A stretch of 64,000 nucleotides of DNA from Gammaproteobacteria bacterium MFB021 (GTDB taxonomy: Bacteria > Pseudomonadota > Gammaproteobacteria > Pseudomonadales > Halomonadaceae), in assembly GCA_000737985.1 (NCBI GenBank), contig JNVT01000110.1:1-64000 (forward strand), in the 5' to 3' direction. A program made the translations under genes and the position numbers. Position 1 is the first letter of the stretch. The number at the start of each line of letters is the position of its first letter. This document shows positions 25,851 through 35,011 of this stretch, one piece after another. The notes under the pieces were generated by a model. The model had not been told where the DNA came from, searched no databases, and was given only the letters and a program-made list of their open reading frames with translations.

Positions 25851-26627
25851 ATGTCTATTGCCATTCTGATCGGCGCCTTCATCGGCTACCTCGCCGGCAA
25901 GCTGCCGGGCCTTCTGATCGGGGCCGGTATCGGCTGGTGGATCAGCCGCAAGCTGCGCCAGTCCGTGGTGGGGCGGGTGGTGGGCATCCAGCACCAGTTT
26001 CTCGAATCCACCTTTGCGGTGATGGGCTGTATCTGCAAGGCCGACGGCCATATCACCCGCGACGAGATTCGCACCGCGGAGATGCTGTTCGATCGCCTGC
26101 ACCTCAATGGCGAAATGCGCGAGCGGGCCAAGGCCGCGTTCAACCGGGGCAAGAGCCCCGAGTTCGATCTCGACGCCGAGGTCGCCACCATCCGCCGGGT
26201 CACCGGCGGTCAGCGCGCGCTGCTGCAGGTCTTCCTGCAGGTGCAGCTGGCGGCGATCGCCGCCGACGGCCAGATGCACGAAGCCGAGCACACCATGCTG
26301 CTGCGGGTGGCACGCGGTCTGGGCTTCTCGGAGGCCGAGATCCAGCAGATCGAAGCGATGCTGCGCGGCGGCCCGCACCAGGCCGGTGGCAGCCAGGCGA
26401 GCAGCGGCCAGAGCCTGGAGGACGCCTACCGGGTGCTGGGCATCTCTGAGGAGGCCAGCGATGCCGAGGTCAAACGCGCCTATCGCAAGCTGATGAGCGA
26501 AAACCACCCCGATAAGCTTGCCGGCAAAGGGCTGCCGGAGAGCATGCGCGAGATGGCCAAGGAGCGCACCGCCGAGATCAGCAACGCCTACGAGGTGATC
26601 CGCAAGCAGCGCGAGAGCCGCGCCTGA
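25851..26627 (+). CDS. djlA: Membrane-anchored co-chaperone DjlA
   Basis: A 258-residue type III membrane protein. A glycine-rich N-terminal transmembrane segment (IGAFIGYLAGKLPGLLIGAG) is followed by a TerB-like helical domain (~50-170: CKADGHITRDEIRTAEMLFD, IAADGQMHEAEHTML). A C-terminal J domain (~195-258) has the HPD motif in SENHPDKLAGKGLP. It stimulates DnaK at the inner membrane and has been linked to capsule and Rcs signalling in enterics. It begins 10 bp after dxs, probably in the same transcript. Confidence 0.94.
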   Translation: MSIAILIGAFIGYLAGKLPGLLIGAGIGWWISRKLRQSVVGRVVGIQHQFLESTFAVMGCICKADGHITRDEIRTAEMLFDRLHLNGEMRERAKAAFNRGKSPEFDLDAEVATIRRVTGGQRALLQVFLQVQLAAIAADGQMHEAEHTMLLRVARGLGFSEAEIQQIEAMLRGGPHQAGGSQASSGQSLEDAYRVLGISEEASDAEVKRAYRKLMSENHPDKLAGKGLPESMREMAKERTAEISNAYEVIRKQRESRA

Positions 26628-26711
26628 CACCGCCCGCCGCGGCCGGCATCGACGCCGCGCTCCGGCTTGGATAGGATCGATCCGGATCGTGGCGACCACA
26701 GGACGTCCTGC

Positions 26712-27311
26712 ATGCCAGGGAAAGCCGGTTTCTATCGCACCACCGCCAGACTGCTCGGCGCCATCGACCGGCGTGGCCTGGTCCTGCGCTACCGCTACGG
26801 CGATCGTCGCCTGCTCGAGGAGTGCGTGCTGCCGGCGCTCGACGCCGACCCGGCGGTGGCGGACGTGCTGCTGGTCGGCTGCGCCTGGTACACCCGTCAC
26901 TACCCCGCGCTACTGCCCTCGGCCGAGGTGATCACCATGGAGATCGACCCGGCCAAGGCGGTCTTCGGCGGCGCGCGCCATATCGTCGCTGACATGGCTC
27001 ATCTGGAAGCTCACATCACCCCTGCCTCGCTGGACGCGGTGATCTGCAACGGCGTGCTGGGCTGGGGGCTCGACGACCCGGCGGCGATCGAGGCCGCCTT
27101 CGCCGGCGCCAGCCGCTGCCTGCGCCCGGGTGGGCTGTTCCTGCTCGGCTGGAACGACATCGCCCCGCGTAACGCCTGCCCACCGGATACCATCGCCGCG
27201 CTCGACGGCCTTGCCGCCGCCGATATCCCCGGCCTGTGCGCCCACTCGGTGGTGGCCCAGGCGCGCAACCGCCACTGCTACCAGGCCTGGCGCAAACCGC
27301 TGGCGGCGTGA
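26712..27311 (+). CDS. SAM-dependent methyltransferase-like protein
   Basis: A 199-residue protein with a shortened class I methyltransferase fold: motif I as VLLVGCAWYTRHYPALLPSA with VITMEID on the next strand, DAVICNGVLGWGLDDP as the motif IV region, and RCLRPGGLFLLGWND after it. The N-terminal lid (MPGKAGFYRTTARLLGAID) is short. Motif I is atypical (no GxGxG), so catalytic activity is uncertain. The ATG at 26712 has AGGA at 8-11 bases. Convergent with the TetR gene. Confidence 0.65.
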   Translation: MPGKAGFYRTTARLLGAIDRRGLVLRYRYGDRRLLEECVLPALDADPAVADVLLVGCAWYTRHYPALLPSAEVITMEIDPAKAVFGGARHIVADMAHLEAHITPASLDAVICNGVLGWGLDDPAAIEAAFAGASRCLRPGGLFLLGWNDIAPRNACPPDTIAALDGLAAADIPGLCAHSVVAQARNRHCYQAWRKPLAA

Positions 27312-27321
27312 GCGGCGCCGT

Positions 27322-27906
27322 TCAGCCCGCGCGCACGCCGCGCCAGAAGACCCGCCACACCCCCTCGAAGCGCCGCGCCAGCGCGGCCTTGTCGTACATG
27401 AATGTCTCCGACAGCAGCCCATCCACCAGGCAGTAGAAGGCGGCGATGAAGGCCGCCTCGTCCAGCGTCGGGTCGAGGGCGGCGTCCGCCTGGCCGGCGT
27501 GGAAGATCTCTCCCAGGCGCTGGTCGAGGCGCTGCTCGGCGCGGGCGCTGATATCGCGCGCCTCGCGGCTGAGCTCCTGGGGTGGAAAGAGCAGAAAGCG
27601 CTTGTAGAACACCCCTTGGTGCTCACGGTAGGAGATGGTGCAGCAGCACTCCACCAGATGGCGCAGGCGCTGCTCGAAGGGCGCCTGGCGCTGGCTGGCC
27701 AGGCTCTCCGTCACCAGCGCCAGGAGGGTGTTCTCGGCGTCGTCGGCGAGTTCGAGAAAGAGCGCGGCCTTGCTCTCGAAGTGATTGTAGATCGAGGGCT
27801 TCTTGATCCCCGCGTCGGTGGCGATCTGGGCCAGGCTGACGCCCTCGTAGCCGTGGCGAGCGAAGCGCGTCAGGGCGATCTGCTTGAGATGGCTGCGGGT
27901 GTCCAA
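27322..27906 (-). CDS. TetR/AcrR family repressor
   Basis: A 194-residue regulator with an N-terminal TetR helix-turn-helix: ALTRFARHGYEGVSLAQIA and IKKPSIYNHFESK. The C-terminal ligand domain is variable, with an unusual CCC at residues 87-89 (HLVECCCTISY). It is divergent from a pair of SMR transporter genes, and a perfect 8-bp-arm palindrome lies between (27971-27988). It very probably represses that pair and itself, releasing on binding the exported compound. Confidence 0.88.
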   Translation of the reverse strand: MDTRSHLKQIALTRFARHGYEGVSLAQIATDAGIKKPSIYNHFESKAALFLELADDAENTLLALVTESLASQRQAPFEQRLRHLVECCCTISYREHQGVFYKRFLLFPPQELSREARDISARAEQRLDQRLGEIFHAGQADAALDPTLDEAAFIAAFYCLVDGLLSETFMYDKAALARRFEGVWRVFWRGVRAG

Positions 27907-27970
27907 GCGGCACTCCTGGGCGAGGGGGCGAGGAAAAGCGAGAGCTTGCCAGAGTTGATGGGTATCAATA

Positions 27971-27988
27971 AACTAACGACCGTTAGTT
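27971..27988. promoter_or_regulatory. TetR-type operator palindrome
   Basis: AACTAACG-AC-CGTTAGTT, perfect 8-bp arms around two bases. It lies midway between the divergent TetR gene and the SMR genes. The spacing and symmetry are those of QacR/TetR-class operators. Confidence 0.85.
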
Positions 27989-28086
27989 AGCAGGGTTGTG
28001 GCGGCGAAGACCGTAGCAACAAAGACTGTATCGTCGATCCGCGGTAAGTCCGGTTATTCGACCGAGACGAGCAGGGGAGAGCCAGC

Positions 28087-28434
28087 ATGAGCCAAACACA
28101 TCGAACTCGACGTTTCCGTCTGCGCGCCCGCTGGGGGCTTCTGCCGCTGGCCGGGCTCGCCGAGGTGGGCTGGGCCAGCGGGCTCAAGCACGCCGATAGC
28201 GCCCTCGCGTGGGGGCTCACGGTCGGCCTGGCGGTGGCCAGTCTTTGGCTGGCCTCCCGCGCTGTGCGCTATCTCCCTACCAGCACCGTCTACACGGTGT
28301 TCGTCGGCATGGGCGCGGCGGGCACCGTGATCGCCGATTGGCTGCTGTTCGGGGTGGCGTTCCAGTGGCCGGTGCTGGGCTTTCTGGTGCTGCTGATGGT
28401 GGGCGTGATCGGGCTGCAGCAGGTGAGCGCATGA
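28087..28434 (+). CDS. Small multidrug resistance (SMR) transporter subunit 1
   Basis: A 115-residue protein with four predicted helices. Helix 1 carries the essential Glu in LAEVGWASGLKHA, the proton/substrate site of EmrE-like transporters. VYTVFVGMGAAGTV in helix 3 is the family signature. The N-terminus is longer and more basic than usual (MSQTHRTRRFRLRARWG). The gene overlaps its partner by 4 bp (ATGA), as for paired SMRs such as YkkC/YkkD, which act as heterodimers. Likely exports cationic compounds. No guanidine riboswitch is seen. Confidence 0.88.
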   Translation: MSQTHRTRRFRLRARWGLLPLAGLAEVGWASGLKHADSALAWGLTVGLAVASLWLASRAVRYLPTSTVYTVFVGMGAAGTVIADWLLFGVAFQWPVLGFLVLLMVGVIGLQQVSA

Positions 28435-28766
28435 CGCTCGATATCACCACCTGGCACTGGCTGGCGCTACTCGCCTCCGGCGCCTGCGAGATCGTCGGCG
28501 TGAGCGGCTTCGCACGCCTGCATCGCGGCCAGCGTGCCAGCGGCGTGGCGCTGCTGGTGGTGGGTTTCGGCTGCTCGCTGGGGCTGCTATCCATCGCCAT
28601 GCGCTCGATCGACATGGGCGTGGCCTACGCCATTTTCACCGGCATCGGCACCCTCGGCAGCACGCTGCTGGGCATGTGGCTGTGGGGTGAATCGCGGCGT
28701 CCGCTGCGGCTTGCCTTCGTCGGCCTGATCGTAGTCGCAGTGGTCGGGTTGAAGCTGGCGAGCTAG
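28431..28766 (+). CDS. Small multidrug resistance (SMR) transporter subunit 2
   Basis: A 111-residue four-helix SMR protein, with Glu in ASGACEIVGVSGF of helix 1 and GVAYAIFTGIGTLGSTLLG in helix 3. It is translated from an ATG inside the end of subunit 1. Together the two probably form an antiparallel heterodimer in the inner membrane that exchanges protons for a cationic drug or metabolite, under the TetR protein encoded divergently. Confidence 0.88.
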   Translation: MTLDITTWHWLALLASGACEIVGVSGFARLHRGQRASGVALLVVGFGCSLGLLSIAMRSIDMGVAYAIFTGIGTLGSTLLGMWLWGESRRPLRLAFVGLIVVAVVGLKLAS

Positions 28767-28837
28767 GGGCGGGGCGGTTCGCGCGGTGCCATTCTGGCGC
28801 CTAGGCTGAGAGGTCTTGTCTTCACTGGAGCCTGCCC

Positions 28838-29338
28838 TTGTCCCCGATTGCCCATACCCTCATCGTCGGCTTTCTGAGTTTCGTCGCGCTGGTCGTGATC
28901 ATCCGGCTTTCCGGCAAGCGCACACTGTCGAAGTGGAACGCCTTCGACTTCGTGATCACCATCGCCCTGGGCTCGACCCTCTCCACCGCGCTGATCACGC
29001 CGACGGTGTCGCTGGCGCAGAGCGTAGTGGCGTTCGTGCTGATCGTGGCGCTGCAGTTCGTGATCACCTTCACCTCGGTGCGCTCTAAGCGGGTCGAGGA
29101 CCTGGTCAAGTCGCGCCCGACCCTGCTGCTCTACGACGGCACCCTGCGCCACGCGGCGATGGCCCGCGAGCGGGTGGTGGCGGTGGAGATCCTGGCCGCG
29201 CTGCGCGAGCGCGGCATTGCCGACATCGAGAGCGTGCACGCCGTGGTGCTGGAGACCGACGGCACTTTCAGCGTGATCCCCGACGCCGGCGACAGCGATT
29301 CGGCGCTGGCCGGCGTCGAGGGTGTGCCGCCACGCTGA
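28838..29338 (+). CDS. DUF421 (YetF-like) membrane protein
   Basis: A 166-residue protein. Three N-terminal helices (residues ~7-75) include FVALVVIIRLSGKRTLSKWN and DFVITIALGSTLSTAL, which are the DUF421 signature. A small C-terminal cytosolic domain begins at RPTLLLYDGTL. The start is TTG at 28838 with GGAG about 8 bases upstream; no better ATG exists. Family members influence spore or envelope properties in Bacillus, but no general function is known. It ends 7 bp before the convergent ABC exporter gene. Confidence 0.8.
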   Translation: MSPIAHTLIVGFLSFVALVVIIRLSGKRTLSKWNAFDFVITIALGSTLSTALITPTVSLAQSVVAFVLIVALQFVITFTSVRSKRVEDLVKSRPTLLLYDGTLRHAAMARERVVAVEILAALRERGIADIESVHAVVLETDGTFSVIPDAGDSDSALAGVEGVPPR

Positions 29339-29345
29339 GCCTCGA

Positions 29346-31193
29346 TCACGCCTCGGCGTCGAGCGCCTCGCTCTCCAGGAAACCGCCGGACTGGCGCTGC
29401 CACAGCCGGGCGTAGAGACCGTTGGCGCGGATCAGCTCGGCGTGTGTCCCCTGTTCGACGATGTGCCCCTGCTCCATCACCACCAGCCGGTCCATGGCGG
29501 CGATGGTGGAGAGACGGTGGGCGATGGCGATCACCGTCTTGCCCTGCATCAGCCGGTCCAGATTCTCCTGAATGGCAGCCTCGACGTCGGAGTCCAGCGC
29601 CGAGGTCGCTTCGTCGAGAATCAGGATCGGCGCGTCCTTGAGCATCACCCGGGCGATCGCCAGACGCTGGCGCTGGCCGCCGGAGAGCTTGACCCCGCGC
29701 TCGCCGACATGCGCATCGAAGCCCGTGCGCCCCTGGATATCGCTCAGCCCCTCGATGAACTCGGCCACGTGGGCCTCGCGGGCGGCGCGCCAGGCCATCT
29801 CGTCACTGGCGTCCGGGCGGCCGTAAAGCAGGTTGTCGCGCACCGAGCGATGCAGCAGCGAGGTGTCCTGGGTGACCATGCCGATCTTGGCGCGCAGACT
29901 CTCCTGAGCGACCGTGGCGATATCCTGACCATCGATGCGGATGGCGCCGCTCTCCAGCTCATAGAAGCGCAGCAGCAGGTTGACCAGGGTCGACTTGCCC
30001 GCGCCGGAGGGGCCGATCAGGCCAATCTTCTCGCCCGGACGGATGGTCAGCGCCAGATCGTCGATCACACCGCTGCCCTTGCCGTAGTGGAAGCGAATAT
30101 GGTCGAACACGATTTCGCCGCGAGAGACCTCGAGCGGGGTGGCGTCGTCGCGATCCTCGATCTGGTGCGGCAGTGACAGCGTCGACATGCCGTCCTGCAC
30201 CGTGCCGATGTTCTCGAACAGCGCCGAGACCTCCCACATGATCCACTGCGACATGCCCCACAGACGCATCACCAGACCCAGCGCCACGGCGACCGCGCCC
30301 ACGCTCACCGCCTCGTCGAGCCACAGCGACAGCGACAGCCAGCCGACGCTGAACAGCAGCAGCGCATTGAGCAGATAGAGCAGCCCGTAGAGGCCGGTGA
30401 CCAGGCGCATCTGGCGGTAGACCGTGACCAGGAAGCCGGCCATGCCTTCACGCGCGAAAGCCGCCTCGCGGCTGGCGTGGGAGAACAGCTTGACCGTCTG
30501 GATATTGCTGTAGCTGTCGACGATGCGCCCGGTCATGCGCGAGCGGGCGTCGGCCTGGGACTCCGACACCCGGCCCATGACTGGCACGAACACCCGCAGC
30601 AGCACCAGATAGCCGGCCAGCCACACCACCAGCGGTATGGTCAGACGCCAGTCGGCGCTGCCCACCAGCAACAGCGTGCCCAGGAAGTAGACGCTGACGT
30701 AGTTGAGCACGTCGAACAGCTTGATCACGCACTCGCGCACCGCCAGCGAGGTCTGCATCACCTTGGTTGCGATGCGTCCGGCGAATTCGTCCTGATAGAA
30801 GCCCATCGACTGGCGCAGCAGATAGCGGTGCGCCTGCCAGCGGATACGCATGGGATAGTTGCCCATCATCGTCTGCTGCTGGAACAGCGAGTGCAGCCAT
30901 ACCATCCCCGGCAGCGCCACCAGCACCACCAGCGCCATGCCGGCGAGCTTCCAGCCCTGGTCGGCGAGGAAGGTGGCGCGATTCTGGTCGGCGAGCCAGT
31001 CGACGATATTGCCGAGGAAGCCGAACATCCACACCTCGACGCCGGCGATCAGCGCCATCAGCGTGGTCGCCGCCAGCAGGTAGGGCCAGGCCCCACGGGT
31101 ATAGTGCAGGCAGAAGGCGATCAGGGTATCCGGCGGTCGCTGCGGCTCCGCCGACGGGAAGGGGTCGAGACGTTTTTCGAACCATTGGAACAT
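29346..31193 (-). CDS. ABC exporter, fused permease and ATPase
   Basis: A 615-residue half-transporter. Six helices occupy ~residues 35-320, with FQQQTMMGNYPMRIRWQAHRY in the membrane domain. The ATPase domain has Walker A GPSGAGKST, signature LSGGQRQR, Walker [13 protein letters not shown] and switch AHRLST. It works as a homodimer pumping a lipid, peptide or drug outward. The ATG at 31193 is chosen by homology to the usual N-terminus; an upstream extension would cross the promoter. A SoxR box with a 19-bp promoter spacer lies 150 bp upstream, so expression is probably induced by redox-active compounds, and export of such compounds is the likely job. Confidence 0.9.
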   Translation of the reverse strand: MFQWFEKRLDPFPSAEPQRPPDTLIAFCLHYTRGAWPYLLAATTLMALIAGVEVWMFGFLGNIVDWLADQNRATFLADQGWKLAGMALVVLVALPGMVWLHSLFQQQTMMGNYPMRIRWQAHRYLLRQSMGFYQDEFAGRIATKVMQTSLAVRECVIKLFDVLNYVSVYFLGTLLLVGSADWRLTIPLVVWLAGYLVLLRVFVPVMGRVSESQADARSRMTGRIVDSYSNIQTVKLFSHASREAAFAREGMAGFLVTVYRQMRLVTGLYGLLYLLNALLLFSVGWLSLSLWLDEAVSVGAVAVALGLVMRLWGMSQWIMWEVSALFENIGTVQDGMSTLSLPHQIEDRDDATPLEVSRGEIVFDHIRFHYGKGSGVIDDLALTIRPGEKIGLIGPSGAGKSTLVNLLLRFYELESGAIRIDGQDIATVAQESLRAKIGMVTQDTSLLHRSVRDNLLYGRPDASDEMAWRAAREAHVAEFIEGLSDIQGRTGFDAHVGERGVKLSGGQRQRLAIARVMLKDAPILILDEATSALDSDVEAAIQENLDRLMQGKTVIAIAHRLSTIAAMDRLVVMEQGHIVEQGTHAELIRANGLYARLWQRQSGGFLESEALDAEA

Positions 31194-31332
31194 GGCAAAC
31201 CTGCAATCACTGAGGAAGAGCGTGGTGCTACCGGCGACGCGTGGCGCTGGCCGGTGGAAGCCTGAGCTCATTGTACGTCGGTGTCGTCGAGAGTACCGCC
31301 GTCGGCGCTTGCCGCGGCGGACGTTTTCCGCC

Positions 31333-31363
31333 AGCGTAAGACCTCGAGTATGGTTGAGGTAAA
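31333..31363 (-). promoter_or_regulatory. SoxR box in a 19-bp-spaced promoter
   Basis: CCTCGAGTATGGTTGAGG (31342-31359) matches the known SoxR operator CCTCAAGTTAACTTGAGG at 13 of 18 positions, including both CCTC/GAGG ends. Read on the minus strand it lies between TTTACC (31363-31358) and TACGCT (31338-31333), separated by 19 bp. That over-long spacer is the hallmark of promoters activated by SoxR-type MerR proteins. It faces the ABC exporter gene. Confidence 0.8.
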
Positions 31364-31368
31364 GCCCA

Positions 31369-31872
31369 ATGGAGAGTACCAACACCCGGCCCCGCCGGCT
31401 CGCCGCGACCAAGCAGGCGCTCAGCGTGGGCGATGTCGCCCGGCGCTGCGGCGTGGCGGTCTCGACGCTGCATTTCTACGAGACCAAGGGCTTGATCCAT
31501 AGCTGGCGCAACGCCGGCAATCAGCGCCGCTATACCCGCGACGTGCTGCGCCGGGTCGCGGTGATCAAGATCGCCCAGCGCACCGGGGTGCCGCTGGCGG
31601 AGATCCAGCAGGCGCTGGCCACGCTGCCCGACTCGCGCACGCCGACAGCGGCGGATTGGCGGCGCTTGTCCGAGCGCTGGCGAGCGGCCCTGGACGAGCG
31701 CATCACTCAGCTTACTTTGCTGCGCGACCAGCTCGATGGCTGTATCGGCTGTGGCTGTCTGTCTCTGGCGCAGTGTCCGCTACGCAACCCCGGTGACGTG
31801 CTCGGCGGCGACGGCGAAGGCGCGCAGCGGCTGGGCTCGGATCATGTCTCGAACGGCAGCACCGCGTTATAG
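31369..31872 (+). CDS. soxR: Redox-sensing transcriptional activator SoxR
   Basis: A 167-residue MerR-family regulator. The helix-turn-helix is [25 protein letters not shown], then a coiled coil (~95-120). The [2Fe-2S] ligands are Cys125, 128, 130 and 136 in [12 protein letters not shown], the exact SoxR spacing. It has a short extension at both ends compared with E. coli SoxR (154 residues). The ATG lies 10 bp beyond the SoxR box and has no ribosome site, so it may be leaderless or start elsewhere. Its 3' end overlaps the convergent trhA gene by 31 bp. Divergent from the ABC exporter, its presumed target. Confidence 0.95.
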   Translation: MESTNTRPRRLAATKQALSVGDVARRCGVAVSTLHFYETKGLIHSWRNAGNQRRYTRDVLRRVAVIKIAQRTGVPLAEIQQALATLPDSRTPTAADWRRLSERWRAALDERITQLTLLRDQLDGCIGCGCLSLAQCPLRNPGDVLGGDGEGAQRLGSDHVSNGSTAL

Positions 31873-32576
31873 ATGGCGAGGAAGTGGCAGACGCTGCCGC
31901 CGATCACGAACAGGTGCCAGATGGCGTGGTGGAAGGGGATTGCGCGCACGGCGTAGAACAGCACACCGACCGTGTAGGTGATGCCGCCGGCGACCAGCAG
32001 GGCAAGGCCGGTGGGGGATAGCTGCGTGGTGAGGCTGTCGGAGGCGATCACGATCAGCCAGCCCATGATCAGGTAGATGAACACGCGCAGCAGGTTGAAG
32101 CGCTGCGGCCAGATCAGTCGCAGGGCGATGCCGCCCAGAGCCAGCCCCCAGATCACGCCGAACAGCGCCCAGCCCATGGGCCCGCGCAGGTTGACCAGCA
32201 GAAAGGGGGTGTAGGTGCCGGCGATGAGCAGATAGATGGCGCAGTGATCGAAGGCCTGGAAGGCGCGCTTCAGGCGCTGGCTGCGAAAGCCGTGGTAGAG
32301 CGTCGAGGCGGTGTAGAGCGCCAGCAGGCAGCTGCCGTAGAGCGAGACGCTGACGATCTTCCACGGGTCGACCTCGGCGGCGATGCTGGCCAGCACGATC
32401 AGCACGATCATGCCGGCGAGACTCAGTGCGGCGCCGATGCCGTGGCTGATGCTGTGCAGCCACTCCTCCAGCCGGGTGTACTCTTCCTCCTCTGCGGGCT
32501 GGGACGGCGAGGCGTGCTCGGGGTGTGATATCGGATATCGAGAAGACGAGAGAGGGCGCGAAGCGGAATCGGGCAT
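31842..32576 (-). CDS. trhA: PAQR/hemolysin III family membrane protein (TrhA/YqfA-like)
   Basis: A 244-residue protein with seven predicted helices and a ~35-residue hydrophilic N-terminus rich in S, P and E. Family motifs are seen: [24 protein letters not shown] with its His, [17 protein letters not shown], and the C-terminal [20 protein letters not shown], whose His residues with the earlier ones bind zinc in PAQR proteins. The E. coli counterpart maintains membrane homeostasis; the old 'hemolysin' name is misleading. It overlaps the soxR gene tail to tail. Confidence 0.88.
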   Translation of the reverse strand: MPDSASRPLSSSRYPISHPEHASPSQPAEEEEYTRLEEWLHSISHGIGAALSLAGMIVLIVLASIAAEVDPWKIVSVSLYGSCLLALYTASTLYHGFRSQRLKRAFQAFDHCAIYLLIAGTYTPFLLVNLRGPMGWALFGVIWGLALGGIALRLIWPQRFNLLRVFIYLIMGWLIVIASDSLTTQLSPTGLALLVAGGITYTVGVLFYAVRAIPFHHAIWHLFVIGGSVCHFLAIYNAVLPFET

Positions 32577-32715
32577 GACGGCTGAGCCTCCTGCGGGACG
32601 CGTGGCAGGATCGTGAGCATAGACGTGGGTTGGACCCGCACGCCGGGACGACGTTCAGTCTCCCGAGTCATGATGACGCAACGATGACGCCGCCGAAAGG
32701 CCCGGCGACGCCGAT

Positions 32716-33351
32716 TCAGGCGTCGCGCTCGATGTCGACGTCGCTGGCGGGGGTGAAGTCGTCGAGCGCCATCATATGGCCGAGCTTGCCGACCTTGGTG
32801 GTCAGGTAGTGCTCGTTGAACGGGTTGCGCCCGGTGGTGATCGCGAGACGCTCGTCAATACGCACGCCGTCGCGGCTGAGCGCCTCGACCTTGCGCGGAT
32901 TGTTGGTCATCAGGCGCAGCGCAGAGATGCCGAGGTGGTCGAGCATGGGCACGCAGATATCGTAGCGGCGCTGGTCGGCGCCGAAGCCGAGCCGCTCGTT
33001 GGCCTCCACGGTGTCGGCGCCGGTGTCCTGCAGGGCATAGGCGCGGATCTTGTTGAGCAGACCGATACCGCGCCCCTCCTGGCGCAGGTAGAGCAGTGCA
33101 CCGCGCCCCTCGTCGGCGATGCGCTTGAGCGCTTCCTGCAGCTGGTAGCCGCAGTCGCAGCGCATCGAGAACAGGGCATCGCCGGTCAGGCACTCGGAGT
33201 GGACGCGAGCCAGCACCGGCTCCGGCGTGGTGACATCGCCGAGCGTGAGCACCACGTGCTCCTTGCCGGTGGACTCTTCCTGGAAGCCGTGCAGCGTGAA
33301 GGTCGCCCAGGGTGTGGGCAGCTGCGATGCGGCGATGAAACGGATCGACAC
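32716..33351 (-). CDS. ribA: GTP cyclohydrolase II
   Basis: A 211-residue enzyme opening the riboflavin pathway (GTP to 2,5-diamino-6-ribosylamino-pyrimidinone phosphate). The zinc site is [18 protein letters not shown] (three Cys), and the GTP-binding [20 protein letters not shown] follows. Then the C-terminal NNPRKVEAL motif. Stand-alone RibA of usual length (E. coli 196), with a slightly longer tail. It is divergent from hemE over 129 bp. I see no FMN riboswitch upstream. Confidence 0.95.
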   Translation of the reverse strand: MSIRFIAASQLPTPWATFTLHGFQEESTGKEHVVLTLGDVTTPEPVLARVHSECLTGDALFSMRCDCGYQLQEALKRIADEGRGALLYLRQEGRGIGLLNKIRAYALQDTGADTVEANERLGFGADQRRYDICVPMLDHLGISALRLMTNNPRKVEALSRDGVRIDERLAITTGRNPFNEHYLTTKVGKLGHMMALDDFTPASDVDIERDA

Positions 33352-33480
33352 GTTGACCTCGCGAAACGGGCCCTGCGGGTAAGGCGCGGGCTCACCCCTA
33401 GGACGTTGAGGGGCGGCATTATATCAGGCTTGCGCGTGTATCCGTTACACTGCAGGCAAATCTCCCGTGCGAAGAGCGCT

Positions 33481-34542
33481 ATGACACTGCAAAACGATCG
33501 CCTGCTGCGGGCCCTGGCTCGCCAACCGGTGGACCGCACGCCGGTCTGGATGATGCGTCAGGCCGGCCGCTATCTGCCGGAGTACCGCGCCACCCGCGCC
33601 GATGCCGGCAGCTTCATGGACCTGTGCCGCAACGCCGATCTGGCCTGCGAGGTGACGCTGCAGCCGCTGGCGCGCTACCCGCTCGATGCCGCGATCCTGT
33701 TCTCCGATATTCTCACCATCCCCGACGCCATGGGGCTGGGGCTCTATTTCGAGACCGGCGAGGGGCCCAAGTTCCGCCATCCGGTACGCACCGCCGCCGA
33801 GGTCGCGGCGCTCAGCGCGCCGGATGCCGAGCACGATCTCGACTACGTGATGAATGCGGTGCGCACCATCCGCCGCGAGCTCGATGGCCGGGTGCCGCTG
33901 ATCGGCTTCTCCGGCAGCCCCTGGACCCTGGCGACCTACATGGTCGAGGGCGGGTCGAGCAAGGATTTCCGCCATATCAAGGCGATGCTCTACGGCGACC
34001 CGCAGACGCTGCACACCCTGCTGGGCCTGCTCGCCACCGCGGTGACTGACTACCTCAATGCCCAGATCCGTGCCGGCGCTCAGGTGGTGCAGATCTTCGA
34101 CACCTGGGGTGGGGCGCTGTCGACCCCGGCCTATGAGGCGTTCTCGCTGGCCTACATGCGGCGCATCGTGGGTGGGCTGATCCGCGAGCACGATGGCCGC
34201 CGGGTGCCGGTGATCCTGTTCACCAAGAACGGCGGGCAGTGGCTGGAGTCGATCGCCGACAGCGGCTGCGATGCCGTCGGTCTCGACTGGACCACCGAGC
34301 TGGGCGATGCGCGGCGGCGGGTCGGTGAGCGCGTGGCGCTGCAGGGCAATCTCGACCCCAACGTGCTGTTCGCACCGCCCGAGCGGATCGGTGCCGAGGT
34401 CGAGCGGGTGCTGGCCAGCTACGGTCATGGCCCAGGCCACGTCTTCAACCTGGGTCACGGCATCAGCCAGTTCACCAATCCCGACCACGTCACGGCCTTC
34501 TTCGACACCTTGCATGCCGCGAGCCCGGCCTATCACCGCTGA
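33481..34542 (+). CDS. hemE: Uroporphyrinogen decarboxylase
   Basis: A 353-residue enzyme that decarboxylates uroporphyrinogen III to coproporphyrinogen III in haem synthesis. Signatures [16 protein letters not shown] near residue 20 and [17 protein letters not shown] near 142 are complete. Also seen is the catalytic Asp region in [16 protein letters not shown]. Length equals E. coli HemE. The start has GAAGAG upstream. The following DUF393 gene begins inside its last codons. Confidence 0.96.
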   Translation: MTLQNDRLLRALARQPVDRTPVWMMRQAGRYLPEYRATRADAGSFMDLCRNADLACEVTLQPLARYPLDAAILFSDILTIPDAMGLGLYFETGEGPKFRHPVRTAAEVAALSAPDAEHDLDYVMNAVRTIRRELDGRVPLIGFSGSPWTLATYMVEGGSSKDFRHIKAMLYGDPQTLHTLLGLLATAVTDYLNAQIRAGAQVVQIFDTWGGALSTPAYEAFSLAYMRRIVGGLIREHDGRRVPVILFTKNGGQWLESIADSGCDAVGLDWTTELGDARRRVGERVALQGNLDPNVLFAPPERIGAEVERVLASYGHGPGHVFNLGHGISQFTNPDHVTAFFDTLHAASPAYHR

Positions 34543-35011
34543 AGCCGGTGTCAGCGGCATCGACGGCCTGCTGCTGTTCGATGCCGACTGCCCGTTCTGC
34601 CGGCGTGCGGTGCGCTGGCTGCTGGCGCATGAGCGTGATGCAGGCGCGACGCTGGCGCTGAGCGGTCTCGATAGCGCGCTCGGGCAGTGCGTGGGGCGCC
34701 ACTTCGGCCGCGAGCTCGCGCGCTGCGATACGATCCGCTATGTCACCGGCGGTGAGCTTTACGAGGAGAGCGAGGCGCTGTGGCGGCTGGGATGCCGGCT
34801 GCGAGCAGGCTGGCGATTGCTTGCGTGGCTGCGCTGGGTGCCGGCGCCGCTGCGCAACGCCGTCTACCGCGGGATCGGGCGCTATCGTCGGCGCCTGGCA
34901 CCGGATAACGACGCGCGACTTGAGGATGACCCACGCTGGCGCGAACGTCTCGATGCCGGCCTCTGCACACGTCTGGGATTGCCGACGACGCTGGCCGAGG
35001 GGGCGCGATGA
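34514..35011 (+). CDS. DUF393 (DCC family) thiol-disulfide oxidoreductase-like protein
   Basis: A 165-residue protein with the family motif FDADCPFC (Cys26, Cys29), a thioredoxin-fold CxxC site, and RTLRWL-like helix after it. No signal peptide; presumably cytosolic. Physiological substrate unknown. The ATG at 34514 overlaps the end of hemE by 29 bp, and its stop overlaps the VanZ-like gene by 4 bp, so hemE, this gene and the next are translationally linked. Confidence 0.78.
   Translation: MPRARPITAEAGVSGIDGLLLFDADCPFCRRAVRWLLAHERDAGATLALSGLDSALGQCVGRHFGRELARCDTIRYVTGGELYEESEALWRLGCRLRAGWRLLAWLRWVPAPLRNAVYRGIGRYRRRLAPDNDARLEDDPRWRERLDAGLCTRLGLPTTLAEGAR

Noticed and set aside
27989-28086. Possible guanidine riboswitch before the SMR pair
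   Set aside because: No conserved ykkC/mini-ykkC motif (ACGR pair); a TetR operator explains control better.
33352-33480. Possible FMN riboswitch before ribA
   Set aside because: None of the conserved FMN-element words is present in the 129 bp, and the region is shared with the hemE promoter.
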